Source of the DNA: Candidatus Hydrogenedentota bacterium | GTDB taxonomy: Bacteria; Hydrogenedentota; Hydrogenedentia; Hydrogenedentales; SLHB01 | Assembly: GCA_013359265.1 (NCBI GenBank) | Contig: JABWCD010000012.1 | Span: 89,067-153,066 of the forward strand | Direction: 5' to 3' | Length of the DNA stretch: 64,000 nucleotides | Part shown: positions 1-8,691 of the stretch, piece after piece | Position numbering within the stretch: position 1 is the first letter of the stretch | How the letters are laid out: every line of letters starts with the position of its first letter | The notes under the pieces: generated by a model | Seen by the model: the letters and a program-made list of their open reading frames with translations, nothing else | Told to the model about the DNA's origin: nothing | Databases searched by the model: none | Program-made: the position numbers and the translations under genes

Positions 1-87
1 AACGAATTGCGCGAGGGGTTGCGTAAGGCAACGGAAAGCAATGGGCGCGTAGTGGAGCGCTTTCGCCGCGTGGCTGCGCCGGGTTGA
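1..87 (+). CDS. C-terminal end of an upstream gene (partial)
   Basis: Frame 1 is open from the window edge to a TGA at 85-87 and gives 28 residues ending RRVAAPG. It is rich in Arg and Glu and looks like a soluble tail. The next gene begins 15 bases later, so the two are probably co-transcribed. Too little is visible to name the product. Confidence 0.45.
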   Translation, partial: NELREGLRKATESNGRVVERFRRVAAPG

Positions 88-101
88 CGAAGGATTGCGC
101 C

Positions 102-488
102 ATGGCAGACGAACATACCGAACGGCAGGAGGTGAAGCAGCGGGGTGGCGTTGCCGCGATTGGAATTGTCGCCGGATTGCTGTTCGCGCTAGTTGGTGTC
201 GCCGCAATCATCATCACACGAGACTTGCCTGGATCGAATGCGCTTACCCTGATCGCGGGATGGCTGATCGCGCCGTTGATGATTGTGCTTGAAGTGTTCG
301 GGTTGTCGGATCATCCCGTCTTGCTGGTTCCGGTTGCGATGTTGAGTCTGCCGGTATTATTCGCGCCGACGATTGTGCGCGTTGTTTGGGGGCGACCGCG
401 CAAACGGTGGGTGATGGTTGCGGTGCAGGTTGCATTGTTGACCGCATACATCCTGTTTGGGGCGCTGATGACCGTGACGGGGCGGTGA
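102..488 (+). CDS. Small integral membrane protein, unknown function
   Basis: A 128-residue protein. I chose the ATG at 102 because an AGGA sits about 8 bases upstream; the frame also opens at a TTG at 84 without a good site. After a charged, probably cytoplasmic N-terminus (to about residue 17) there are about four hydrophobic stretches (roughly 18-41, 50-68, 72-93, 105-124), with a basic loop GRPRKR before the last. No family motif was recognised. It may belong to the same transcript as the EIIA-CBS gene downstream, but 138 bases with possible hairpins separate them. Confidence 0.6.
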   Translation: MADEHTERQEVKQRGGVAAIGIVAGLLFALVGVAAIIITRDLPGSNALTLIAGWLIAPLMIVLEVFGLSDHPVLLVPVAMLSLPVLFAPTIVRVVWGRPRKRWVMVAVQVALLTAYILFGALMTVTGR

Positions 489-569
489 CCGAAGTAGGGC
501 CGGTGATGCGCGATGCGGGGATGGTTTGGGGAACCTCCAAAGGCTCCGGCGTGTGGTATCATTGAAGTA

Positions 570-614
570 GACGCCGACGGCGTCTGGGGGAGGCACGGAC
601 AATGTTGCCGTGCC
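570..614 (+). promoter_or_regulatory. Two inverted repeats in the leader of the EIIA-CBS gene
   Basis: A 7-base-arm inverted repeat with a single central base lies at 570-584 (GACGCCG / CGGCGTC). A second lies at 592-614 (GGCACGG / CCGTGCC, 9-base loop). The second ends 12 bases before the ATG at 627 and could overlap the ribosome-binding region. Either could act as a weak terminator for the preceding gene or a leader structure. No U-tract follows, so a classical terminator is not supported. Confidence 0.3.
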
Positions 615-626
615 CGGGGGCGCATC

Positions 627-1550
627 ATGTCGTCCACGACCGAGATTCGCTTTTCGGACTTTGTCCGGATCGAGAATATCCGGTGTCCGATTATCGCACG
701 AGACTGGGCCGAGGCGATCCGCGAACTTGTCACGTTGCTGCATCGCAACGGAGGCGGCTTCGATCTGGACTCGACGATTGACCGTTGTTTGCGCCGCGAG
801 GCGGCGTCTTCGACGGTCATAGCGCCGCGGCTGGCGTTGCTGCATGTGCGGGTGGACACGATCGATCGCGTGCTTGTCGCAGTGGGCATTGCACCGGGCG
901 GCATTGCGTTTCCCACGAAGACGCGCGGTACGGTCGAAGCCATCATTCTCCTCTTAAGCCCGCGGACGGACCCCGACCTTTACTTGCAGACGCTCGCGGC
1001 GGTCACGCGCGACCTGCACGCGGAAAGCGCGCGGGAGCGGCTCGTCCAATGCCAAACGGCGGGTGAAGTCCACGAGTTTTTTCTTGAATCCAGCGGCGAA
1101 TTGCCCCCGCACCTGCTCGCGCGCGACGTGATGGAAAAGCATGCAGTCACGATCCTGGAAACGGACACCCTGCGCGAAGCGATTGATGCAATGTGTTCGC
1201 AGCGGCTGATGGATGTGACGGTAGTCGACGAGGAAGGCGACCTGCGCGGGGCGGTATCGCTCGAGGACATCCTGCGGCTGAGCCTGCCCGAACACCTGTT
1301 ATGGATGCACGATCTCACGCCGCTGCTGCGGTTCGAGCCGTTCGCGGAATTGTTGCGGCAGGACCGCGATCGCAAGGTGGCGGATTTCATGCGCGAGCGC
1401 GTGTTGACGGTCCCGCCGGACATGCCCGCGATCCAGGTGGCGAAGTTGTTTCTAACCGAAGGCGAGCGGCAGGTGCGGGTCGTCGATGGACGACGCTTAC
1501 TCGGCACAATCGAATTGCGCGATTTTATGGCGATGTTGTTTTGGGCGTAG
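627..1550 (+). CDS. PTS EIIA-like domain fused to a CBS pair; probable transporter regulator
   Basis: A 307-residue soluble protein. Residues 1-150 resemble the fructose/mannitol-type PTS EIIA fold. The motif LALLHVRVD places a His at 73 where EIIA proteins carry the phosphorylated His. Residues about 165-225 and 243-305 are CBS motifs, the first starting ARDVMEKHAVTI, the second VADFMRERVLTV; CBS pairs usually bind adenine nucleotides. I chose the ATG at 627, preceded by a G-rich stretch, although the frame extends upstream. The permease gene starts 4 bases after the stop, so the two are almost certainly coupled and this protein probably gates that carrier by phosphorylation or nucleotide binding. 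No EI or HPr is in the window. Confidence 0.75.
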   Translation: MSSTTEIRFSDFVRIENIRCPIIARDWAEAIRELVTLLHRNGGGFDLDSTIDRCLRREAASSTVIAPRLALLHVRVDTIDRVLVAVGIAPGGIAFPTKTRGTVEAIILLLSPRTDPDLYLQTLAAVTRDLHAESARERLVQCQTAGEVHEFFLESSGELPPHLLARDVMEKHAVTILETDTLREAIDAMCSQRLMDVTVVDEEGDLRGAVSLEDILRLSLPEHLLWMHDLTPLLRFEPFAELLRQDRDRKVADFMRERVLTVPPDMPAIQVAKLFLTEGERQVRVVDGRRLLGTIELRDFMAMLFWA

Positions 1551-1554
1551 TGCA

Positions 1555-2970
1555 ATGTCAGAACCAAAAGAAATCGTCGAGCTGACGACACGGCAGTTCT
1601 TGTACCGGTTCGGCGTGTTGTTGTTTGCGAGTGTCGCGGCGGGCCTGGCGGGGGGCTTGCTCGGGCTCGAACTGCATCAGCAGGTTGCGTGCGCGGTGTT
1701 TCTGTCCATCGTCATTGGGACGCTCTTGTTCTGGAATTTTCGGCTGGCGATTGCGTTTCTTGGCATCTCGGTCCTGGTAATAACGAAATCGCTAAACATC
1801 CCCCACTTTGTCGAGTCGTCCGCGTTGCCCGTGATTCTCTTTCTCGTCGGCATGATGATTATCGTCGGGGCGCTGCGCGATCTCGGATTCTTCACGTGGG
1901 TCGTGCAATCCATCGTGGAAATGCCGCACATGACCGGCACGCGATTTGTCGTGGCGGTGTCAATCGTGTCGGCATTGCTTGCGTGCGCAGTGGACGAGGT
2001 GACGTCGATTATCTTTACGACGACCTTGGTTTTTCAGGTGTGCGATCGGCTGAAACTGAACCCGGCGCCGTACGTGATCATCTGTGTTTTGTGTACGAAC
2101 ACCGGCAGTTCGGGAACCATGCTTGGCAACCCGGTGGGCATCTATATCGGGGCGAAGGCCGGCTTGACGTTTCTGGATTTCCTAGTCTGGGCGTTCCCGA
2201 TCATGACCGTCGCGCTCGGGACGACGCTTGGCATCACGCTCCTGTGGTACCGGCGCGAACTGCGGGAGTTCGACGTGCGATTGGAGGAACGGCTCAACCG
2301 TCACCTGAGCCTCGCGCCGAGAGTGGACGTGCCGTACAAACGCGGGTTGGCACTACTCGCGGCCACGGTGGTTTTCATCGCGTCGCACCACTATCTGGAG
2401 CGGGTGTTCGGTCTGGACACGAACAGCATCCTGCTTGTCGCGCCGTTGGCGTGCGCCGGGATGATAATGATTGTGCGGCGGGACCGAGCGCGGCATTACG
2501 TGGAGCACGAGGTAGACTGGTGGACGCTGCTGTTCTTCATGATGTTGTTCGCCGTCGCGGGAACGCTGGAGTACTCCGGTGTGACGGGGTTGTTTGCGCA
2601 AAGTTTTACGCGCCACTTCGGCGAATCGCTGTTCGTGCTGGTGCCGCTCATCACGGCGGTGTCGGCAATTGGATCGGCGTTTGTGGACAACGTGATCTTC
2701 GTTGCGGCGTTTTCGCCGGTCATCGAGGAATTGAGCGCCAACGTACACGCGATGCCACTCTGGTGGGGGCTGCTTTACGGCGCGTGCCTTGGCGGCAACA
2801 TCACGCTCATCGGGAGTACGGCGAACATCGTTGCGCTGGGCATGCTCGAGAAGCATTATCGCGCGCACGTTCGATTTCTGGATTGGCTGCTCGTCGGAGG
2901 GCTGACCGCGGTTGTGGCGTGCACGATCGCGTGTGTTGCGGTGCTGGCATTGAGCCAGTGGATGCCGTAG
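1555..2970 (+). CDS. ArsB/NhaD superfamily ion permease
   Basis: A 471-residue polytopic protein with roughly 11-12 hydrophobic segments. Internal stretches such as DEVTSIIFTTT (first half) and FVDNVIFVAAFSPVI (second half) are placed as in the re-entrant loops of the ArsB/NhaD/SLC13 ion transporter superfamily, and NTGSSGTMLGNPVGI and GNITLIGSTANIVA are the matching Gly/Asn-rich loops. The substrate cannot be read from sequence: Na+/H+ exchange, a dicarboxylate or an oxyanion are all possible. The ATG at 1555 is chosen because it lies 4 bases after the EIIA-CBS stop, which indicates translational coupling and regulation by that protein. Confidence 0.8.
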   Translation: MSEPKEIVELTTRQFLYRFGVLLFASVAAGLAGGLLGLELHQQVACAVFLSIVIGTLLFWNFRLAIAFLGISVLVITKSLNIPHFVESSALPVILFLVGMMIIVGALRDLGFFTWVVQSIVEMPHMTGTRFVVAVSIVSALLACAVDEVTSIIFTTTLVFQVCDRLKLNPAPYVIICVLCTNTGSSGTMLGNPVGIYIGAKAGLTFLDFLVWAFPIMTVALGTTLGITLLWYRRELREFDVRLEERLNRHLSLAPRVDVPYKRGLALLAATVVFIASHHYLERVFGLDTNSILLVAPLACAGMIMIVRRDRARHYVEHEVDWWTLLFFMMLFAVAGTLEYSGVTGLFAQSFTRHFGESLFVLVPLITAVSAIGSAFVDNVIFVAAFSPVIEELSANVHAMPLWWGLLYGACLGGNITLIGSTANIVALGMLEKHYRAHVRFLDWLLVGGLTAVVACTIACVAVLALSQWMP

Positions 2971-3299
2971 GGCGAGGAACCAAGGGGGCACAGCGCGAAA
3001 TAGCCGCAACCAAGGGGTTTTATCGATCCATTTCAGATTTGAAATCTCAGAATTTCAGAGAACGAACACACTACTGTCAAAAGGCTTACGCGAGAAGTGC
3101 AGAATCTTTCGGATATCTTCGGCGGAATCGATCTAGAGCAACTCAAGTTTGAGCACGCCGTCTGCTTCGTGCTCGTGCTCGTGAGTCGTTATCTTACTCG
3201 CACTCGATACTCGAAAAGATCGAGTACGATGACGCCAAGGAGCACGGGCACGCGGTGCGGTCGTCCTTGAAACGCTCTAAAGTACGCGCCGCATTCGAA
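2971..3299. other. Intergenic region with degenerate low-complexity repeats
   Basis: About 330 bases separate the convergent permease and motB genes. No credible gene is visible. It contains a short imperfect palindrome at 3030-3060 (CAGATTTGAAATCTCAG) and, from about 3151 to 3255, a degenerate GAGCAC/GAGTAC-type repeat on both strands. A related microrepeat occurs at 47029-47074. No clear Rho-independent terminator was found. Confidence 0.45.
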
Positions 3300-4466
3300 T
3301 CAATGTATTGCGGTGGACTTCACGGGCGGTAACGCGAGAACGCTTCCGAGACTGTGCGAGGCCTCGGGGACCTGGCCCGCGTGGGTGGATGCGGGTGCGT
3401 CGAGCACAGGTGCATGGGTTGGTTCGGCGCTTGGCAATCCCTCGGCCGCGGTGGGGGCGTCCGCGTGCGTGGCGCCATCCCGCGAATGCGCGGTGTCGGC
3501 GTGATCGGAAGCGGCTGGTTCTGCGGGACCGGTGGATGGTTCGGCGTGCGGCCCGGCTGCTGCCGTATTGGAGTGGGCGGCGCCGGTTTCCCCGCCGGTG
3601 GCGGGAACGTCCGTTTGTCCGGTGACACTGTCTGACGCGGGGTCCGCGTCGAGCGCGGCAACGTCTTGCTCGGGTTCGTCGGAGATTGTGCTGCCGAGCA
3701 TGGCGTCGAGCGCGTTCTCGTCGTAGATCACGAAATCGACGCGCCGGTTTTTCGATCGGCCCTCGGGGGTGTCGTTCGTTGCGACGGGGCGATACTCGCC
3801 GTAGCCACTGGCGGAGAACATATCGGGCGGCAGTCCGGCCGCGTCGGTCAGCGCCATGATGACGTTTACGGCGCGGGCGGTGGAAAGCTCGAAGTTGTTC
3901 TTGTACGTACCGCTGATGGGGACGTTGTCGGTGTGGCCTTCGACGTGGATGTTGTAGTCGCGCGCGCCGAGGACTTCCGCGACGGGCTTGAGGAGTTCGA
4001 CGGCCGCGGGCGTGAGCTCGGCGCTACCGGGATCGAAGAGCAGCGAGTCGGACAACTCCATGACGAGCTTGGGGCCCTTGGGGTCGACTTTCGTGGTGAC
4101 GGATTCGGAGAGACCGCGCTTCGCCATAAGCGCATCGAGATCGTTCTTGAGCGCTTTGATGCGGCGCGTGCGCACGTCGCCTTCCGAACCTTTGTTGCGC
4201 GTGCCGTGGCGGGCGTCGCCGTCGGCCTTGTTCGGCAGGATCGAATTGCCCGAGATTGGTTGGCCGCCGGTTCCGACGGAACTCAGCGCCGGCTTTCCGA
4301 ATACGTGAGACAAGCCGGACGCCAGGGCCTTAAACTTCTCAGCGTCAGTGCGGGACATCGAGTACATGACGACGAAAAACACCATGAGGAGCGTAATCAG
4401 GTCGGCGTAGGTGATGAGCCAGCGTTCGTCGTTCTCGTGCTCTTCATGCGCCTTCTTCATTTCCAT
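3300..4466 (-). CDS. motB: Flagellar motor stator protein MotB with long disordered tail
   Basis: A 388-residue protein. A short cytoplasmic N-terminus (HEEHENDERW) leads into a single membrane helix with the motif ITYADLITLLMVFF; Asp22 corresponds to the proton-carrying Asp of MotB. An OmpA-like peptidoglycan-binding domain follows at about 125-250, with VEGHTDNVPISG, ELSTARA and GYGEYRP. Residues about 255-388 are an acidic, Ala/Pro/Thr/His-rich low-complexity tail that ordinary MotB (about 300 residues) lacks. The gene is 54 bases downstream of motA on the same strand, with AAGGAAA before the start. With MotA it forms the ion channel that drives flagellar rotation; a PomB/MotS-type Na+ stator is possible. 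A Pal-like role is unlikely because of the stator helix. Confidence 0.93.
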   Translation of the reverse strand: MEMKKAHEEHENDERWLITYADLITLLMVFFVVMYSMSRTDAEKFKALASGLSHVFGKPALSSVGTGGQPISGNSILPNKADGDARHGTRNKGSEGDVRTRRIKALKNDLDALMAKRGLSESVTTKVDPKGPKLVMELSDSLLFDPGSAELTPAAVELLKPVAEVLGARDYNIHVEGHTDNVPISGTYKNNFELSTARAVNVIMALTDAAGLPPDMFSASGYGEYRPVATNDTPEGRSKNRRVDFVIYDENALDAMLGSTISDEPEQDVAALDADPASDSVTGQTDVPATGGETGAAHSNTAAAGPHAEPSTGPAEPAASDHADTAHSRDGATHADAPTAAEGLPSAEPTHAPVLDAPASTHAGQVPEASHSLGSVLALPPVKSTAIH

Positions 4467-4520
4467 GCCGAGTCGTTTCCTTGTGCGTCCGATGGGCCGA
4501 ACCGGGATTCGGCTTCAGTT

Positions 4521-5291
4521 CTAGGCGGCTTTCGCATCGCCTTTGCCGTGGCCGGTGAAGAACGACATAAGTTTTTGCTTGACGATGTGCGGGCTATCGC
4601 CGCCGTAGAGCGACAAGACGCCTTCGACGATCATGGTGCGGCTCATCGCTTCTTCTTTGGCGATCGTGCCGAATTTCTTGGCGATTGGCAGGAAGATGAG
4701 GTTTGCAAACGATACGCCGTAGAAGGTCGCGATGAACGCCATAGCGATCGATGGACCCAGCGAGTCGGGATTGGACAGGTTTCCGAGCACGTGGATAAGG
4801 CCCATGACGGTACCGATAATCCCCATCGTCGGCGCAAATCCGCCCGCGGTTTTGAAAACGTCGGCTGACGTTTTGATGCCCTCCTCCTCGACGTAGATTT
4901 CCGTCATCATGATTTGCTTCACCAGTTCGGGATTGGTACCGTCGATCACCAAGCGAAGGCCGCGCCGCAGGAACGGGTGATCGACTTTCAGTTTTTGGTT
5001 TTCAAGGGCGAGAATCCCTTCTTTGCGCGCGATGGTGGCGAGTTGCACGAACATATCGGTGATCGCGCGCGGCTCGATCCCCGGTTTGCGAATCAGCAAC
5101 CCGAGCTTCTTGACGACGTCGATCATTTGATGGAGCGTATAGCCTGTGCTTGTGGCGCCCAAGGTCCCGCCGGCGATGATCATGAGTGCGGAGGGGGCGA
5201 AGAGTGCGGAAAGATGGGTGCCTTCCAACACGGCGCCGACCAGGATGGCGCTAATGCCCAGTACCAATCCGATGATTGTTAACGGTTCCAT
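4521..5291 (-). CDS. motA: Flagellar motor stator protein MotA
   Basis: A 256-residue protein with the four-helix MotA/PomA layout: two helices in the first 55 residues, a cytoplasmic domain with the motif VDHPFLRRGLRLVIDG, and two helices at about 150-205 carrying GGFAPTMGIIGTVMGLIHVL and PSIAMAFIATFYGVSFANL. Length matches the PomA/MotA type. AAAGGAGA lies 11 bases before the ATG. It is first in a two-gene motA-motB unit; the 198-base AT-richer stretch upstream, shared with the divergent crotonase gene, should hold its promoter, though I could not pick out a confident sigma-28 site. Adjacent flagellar genes are absent, so the stator pair stands alone here. Confidence 0.95.
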   Translation of the reverse strand: MEPLTIIGLVLGISAILVGAVLEGTHLSALFAPSALMIIAGGTLGATSTGYTLHQMIDVVKKLGLLIRKPGIEPRAITDMFVQLATIARKEGILALENQKLKVDHPFLRRGLRLVIDGTNPELVKQIMMTEIYVEEEGIKTSADVFKTAGGFAPTMGIIGTVMGLIHVLGNLSNPDSLGPSIAMAFIATFYGVSFANLIFLPIAKKFGTIAKEEAMSRTMIVEGVLSLYGGDSPHIVKQKLMSFFTGHGKGDAKAA

Positions 5292-5489
5292 GTGCGCACG
5301 TCTCCTTTGTGCATACGGCCAGCGACACGCTGTTGTTGGGTCTCAGCGCCTGTGTCGATTTTATCAGAGCGCGTCAATAATTTCCACACATTTGTTCTTG
5401 CTGTTAAGTGTAGTTTCTACAGGTAGTTACGAATAGTCATGCGGGATTTGCGGAGCTAATTTGGGTAGAAAAGATGGAGAAATGCACAG

Positions 5490-6293
5490 ATGTCATCCCC
5501 GTATATATCGACTGAAATTCAAGAAAATCTTTTCATAGTATCGCTCAAACGGGCTGAAAAGCGCAATGCGCTAACTTTCGACATGGTGATTGCGTTGGGC
5601 GAGTCGGTCGCAGAGGTGGATAAGTTCCCCGGTCTGCGCGCGGTCATCGTGCGCGGGGAGGGGCCGATTTTTTCGGCGGGTGTGGACATCGCGTCCCTGG
5701 TGCAGATGCGTGTGGAGGCGGGAGAGGCGAACGCCGCGCGCTGGCTTCGGCGCGGCGCGGATCGTTTGCAGTACGCCCTTCACCAGATCGAATCGACGGA
5801 GTTGCCGGTGATCGGCGCGTTGCACGGCCAGGTGATCGGGCTCGGGCTCGAGGTGGCGCTGGCGTTCGACTTGCGCGTGTGCGCGCCGGGGTGCCTGTTC
5901 AGTATTCCGGAAGCGCGGATGGGCTTGGTGGCGGACGTGGGCGGGACGACGCGGTTGAGCAGGACGATTGGGCCGTCGCGAGCAAAGGACATGTTGATGA
6001 CCGCGCGCGCGATTGGCGCGGAGGAAGCGTTGCAGTGGGGATTGGTGAACCGCGTCGCCGAAGACGGCGACGCGTTCGCGGGAGCGGTGGCGCTTGCGAA
6101 CGAGATTGCGAAGAATGCTCCGCTTGCGGTAGGCATGGCCAAGCGCATCGTCGATCAGGGCGACGGCCTGGACAAACATTCGCAGATGGTCATCGAGCGT
6201 TGGGCGCAGAGCCAACTGATTACGACGGACGACGTGACTGAGGCGGCGGCGGCATTTTTTGAGAAACGGGTGCCGGAGTTTAAGGGGAAATAA
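5490..6293 (+). CDS. Enoyl-CoA hydratase/isomerase (crotonase) family protein
   Basis: A 267-residue protein of normal crotonase length. The oxyanion-hole segments are FSAGVDIASL and GQVIGLGLEVALAFD. Both glutamates used by enoyl-CoA hydratases for water addition are present: Glu121 (in GLGLEVAL) and Glu141 (in SIPEARMG), 20 residues apart as in mitochondrial hydratase, so hydratase activity is plausible. VGGTTRLSRTIG matches the usual GGTQRL region. The start at 5490 follows GGAGAAATGCACAG. It stands alone, divergent from motAB, so its pathway (beta-oxidation, amino-acid degradation) cannot be inferred from neighbours. Confidence 0.88.
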   Translation: MSSPYISTEIQENLFIVSLKRAEKRNALTFDMVIALGESVAEVDKFPGLRAVIVRGEGPIFSAGVDIASLVQMRVEAGEANAARWLRRGADRLQYALHQIESTELPVIGALHGQVIGLGLEVALAFDLRVCAPGCLFSIPEARMGLVADVGGTTRLSRTIGPSRAKDMLMTARAIGAEEALQWGLVNRVAEDGDAFAGAVALANEIAKNAPLAVGMAKRIVDQGDGLDKHSQMVIERWAQSQLITTDDVTEAAAAFFEKRVPEFKGK

Positions 6294-6312
6294 GCGGGCC
6301 GCGCGGTTGGGA

Positions 6313-6347
6313 AGAATGGGAGCATTGCGAGTGATGGGAGCAATGGG
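6313..6347 (+). repeat. ATGGGA-type microrepeat
   Basis: Between the crotonase and lgt genes the hexamer-like unit AATGGGAGC/GATGGGAGC recurs. The 14-mer ATGGGAGCAATGGG at 6334-6347 occurs again exactly at 38766-38779, in another intergenic leader. It looks like a dispersed simple repeat rather than a coding feature. Confidence 0.5.
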
Positions 6348-6421
6348 GCGGGGCGGCGAGCAGACGTCAAATGAATTGAGATGTCTTGTATCGGCTGGGC
6401 GAGGAAATAATTTCACACGGC

Positions 6422-7222
6422 ATGCGTCCTGAACTGTTTCAACTTTATGGTGTGCCGGTTTACGCGTACCGCACGTTGCTGGCGATGGCGTTCGTGGTGT
6501 GCACGTTGTTGACGGTGCGCGCGAGCAGGAGACGGCCGGGCGGGATCGAGTTGTCGCCGATCATCGGGATTTGGGCGATGCTGGGATCGCTGGTGGGGGC
6601 GCACGCGTTCTACATCGTGCAATACGGAAACGCGCGCGATCTATGGCGCGCGTTTTTCGTGTGGGAAGGCGGACTTGTATTTTACGGCGGACTGATTGGC
6701 GGGCTGGGAGCGGCGGGGGCGTATCTCGCGATCGTCAAGGTCCCGTTTTTGAATGCGGCGGACAGCGCGGCACCGTACCTTGCGTTGGGCGAATCGATCA
6801 CGCGGATTGGATGTCTTTTGAACGGGTGCTGCTGGGGCGCTGCGTGTCATTTGCCGTGGGCGATCACATTTCCGGCGCACAGTCCGGCCTTTGACGCCCA
6901 GGTGGCTGCGGGCCAACTTGCGAGCACGGCGGAGCATGCGCTGCCGGTGCACCCGACGCAACTCTACATGCTCTTCGGTCTTGTTGCAGTGGCGATCGTG
7001 TTGGTGCGCGCGCTGGTTCGTGAGCGGCCCGCGGGTGTGGTATTCTTCGGGTACGTACTTTTGTATGGCGTGCTGCGGTTTCTCGTCGAATTGGTGCGCG
7101 GCGACAGCGCTCGATCGGTAGCGGGGCTGACGGTGTCCGGCGCGATAAGCGCCGCCTTCGTGGCACTGGGTATCGCCGCGTGCACGTATCTTATGCGCAG
7201 GCCAAGGAGTTTGCCTGAATGA
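6422..7222 (+). CDS. lgt: Prolipoprotein diacylglyceryl transferase family protein
   Basis: A 266-residue polytopic membrane protein with about seven hydrophobic segments. Lgt signatures are present: WEGGLVFYGGLIGG, then SITRIGCLLNGCCWG (equivalent to the RIGNF.NGE region) and VHPTQLYM (equivalent to HPSQLYE). Lgt moves a diacylglyceryl group from phosphatidylglycerol to the lipobox Cys of prolipoproteins. The NGCCWG variant and the missing Glu are seen in divergent Lgt relatives, so a paralogue with a narrower role is possible. The ATG at 6422 fits the usual start; a GAGGAA lies rather far upstream. The stop overlaps the next ATG (ATGA), so it is coupled to the transglutaminase gene, and a lipoprotein gene follows. 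Confidence 0.85.
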   Translation: MRPELFQLYGVPVYAYRTLLAMAFVVCTLLTVRASRRRPGGIELSPIIGIWAMLGSLVGAHAFYIVQYGNARDLWRAFFVWEGGLVFYGGLIGGLGAAGAYLAIVKVPFLNAADSAAPYLALGESITRIGCLLNGCCWGAACHLPWAITFPAHSPAFDAQVAAGQLASTAEHALPVHPTQLYMLFGLVAVAIVLVRALVRERPAGVVFFGYVLLYGVLRFLVELVRGDSARSVAGLTVSGAISAAFVALGIAACTYLMRRPRSLPE

Positions 7223-8658
7223 ACCGGTTGGCAGGTATTGCCGTGCTTATGTTGATTCCGCGGCTGCTCGCGGCGCAACCGCTCGACATTTCGAAATTTG
7301 TCGGCGACGACTGGTACGGGCTGTACTTGAACGGCCAGAAGTCCGGCTACATGGTGAGTTCGGTGAAGCAGGAAGCGGACGGCACGATCGTTGTGGTGGA
7401 AGACGCGCAGTTCAAGATGCTGATGCAGAACGTGCCACAGGACCTGCGCACGTTTTCCAAGCATACGTACGCGGCGGACGGCGCGCTGCTGCGGTTCGAG
7501 CAGGTCGTGCAGGACAGCAAGGGCAAGGCCGTTTTCGAGGGCGTCGTCGAACCGAGCGGTCTTAAACTGCAATCGACGGTGAGCGGCGAAACGAAGGTAG
7601 ACACGTTGCCGGCGCCGAAGGAGACGTTGCGCGACGCGATGAAGCAGTCGATGCTGGCGAACCCGGGGGCGAAGGTGGGCGACAAGATTGCGTTCACGTA
7701 CTTCGAGCCGTTGATGGGAGCGGAAGACGAGGGGCGGTGCGAGATCGTTGCGGAAGAGACGCGTGTACTCGAGGGGGCGCCGACGAAGGTCTTCAAGATC
7801 GAGACGCACCTGGCGTTCACGGGTTTGAACACCATATCGTACGTGACGGAAAACGGGGCGCTGCTCGAGGACATCATCGCCGGGCTCATTACGATGCGGC
7901 TCGAACCGGAATTGGTGGCGAAGGACGTTAATTACGTCAACGACGTGTTGGTATCGAATGCCGCGTACGTCAACGAACCGATCGAGGACCCACGCGGGAG
8001 GGACTCGCTGCGGTTGTCGATTAAAGGTCCGCTGACTTCGGCGCATCTGTTTAACGACGAGCGCCAATTCCTGGCGCAGAAGGGCGATCGCTTCGAGTTC
8101 ACGGCAAGGGCGATATCGTTGGCGGGGTTCACGTCCGCGCAACTGCCCATCACCGAGGAAAGCACGGCGGAATGGCTGAAGCCGACGCGTTTCGTGCAGA
8201 GTGACGATTCCCGGATCGTTGCGAAGGCGAAGGAAATCGTCGGCGACGAGAAGGACTCGATGAAGGCGGCGGAGAAGCTTTGCGCGTGGGTGTATGGAAA
8301 TGTGCGCACGTCGTTTTCCGCTCGGCTGACCAACGCACTGGAGGTGTTGGACAGCCTTGAGGGGGACTGCACCGAACACAGCGTGTTGTTCGTAGCGCTG
8401 GCGCGCGCGGCGGGGTTGCCCGCGCGGGAAGTTGCGGGCCTTATCTACATGGACGGCGCGAAGCCGGGGTTCTACTTTCACGAGTGGGCCAAAGTATGGG
8501 TCGGCAAATGGATCGACATGGACCCGACTTGGAACCAGCCGCTGGCGGACGTAACGCACATCAAGCTCGGCGAGGGGGACATTTTTCAGCAGGCGCAGTT
8601 GATACCAATCATCGGAAAAATCCAGGTGGAAGTGGTGGAAGATGGGAACGCGGGGTAG
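7219..8658 (+). CDS. Secreted transglutaminase-like protease-fold protein
   Basis: A 479-residue protein with a signal peptide (about 1-20, cleaved after LLAAQ or nearby). Residues 22-330 are a beta-rich region without a recognised motif. Residues about 340-445 form a transglutaminase-like (PF01841-type) core: Cys384 in GDCTEHSVLF, His421 in FHEWAKVW and Asp435 in DPTWNQP, the complete Cys-His-Asp triad in the expected spacing. Such bacterial periplasmic enzymes are usually amidases, peptidases or cross-linkers of unknown substrate. It overlaps lgt by 4 bases and is followed by a lipoprotein gene, suggesting an envelope role. Confidence 0.85.
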   Translation: MNRLAGIAVLMLIPRLLAAQPLDISKFVGDDWYGLYLNGQKSGYMVSSVKQEADGTIVVVEDAQFKMLMQNVPQDLRTFSKHTYAADGALLRFEQVVQDSKGKAVFEGVVEPSGLKLQSTVSGETKVDTLPAPKETLRDAMKQSMLANPGAKVGDKIAFTYFEPLMGAEDEGRCEIVAEETRVLEGAPTKVFKIETHLAFTGLNTISYVTENGALLEDIIAGLITMRLEPELVAKDVNYVNDVLVSNAAYVNEPIEDPRGRDSLRLSIKGPLTSAHLFNDERQFLAQKGDRFEFTARAISLAGFTSAQLPITEESTAEWLKPTRFVQSDDSRIVAKAKEIVGDEKDSMKAAEKLCAWVYGNVRTSFSARLTNALEVLDSLEGDCTEHSVLFVALARAAGLPAREVAGLIYMDGAKPGFYFHEWAKVWVGKWIDMDPTWNQPLADVTHIKLGEGDIFQQAQLIPIIGKIQVEVVEDGNAG

Positions 8659-8691
8659 CGTCGCCGCGCGGGAAGCCGGGAAATCAGCGGA

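Noticed and set aside
3666..4868. 400-codon open frame on the plus strand
   Set aside because: Antisense to motB and the end of motA, which are clear by motif.
6964..8559. 531-codon open frame on the minus strand
   Set aside because: It is antisense to lgt and the transglutaminase gene, is rich in Arg/His and has no family features: a high-GC shadow frame.
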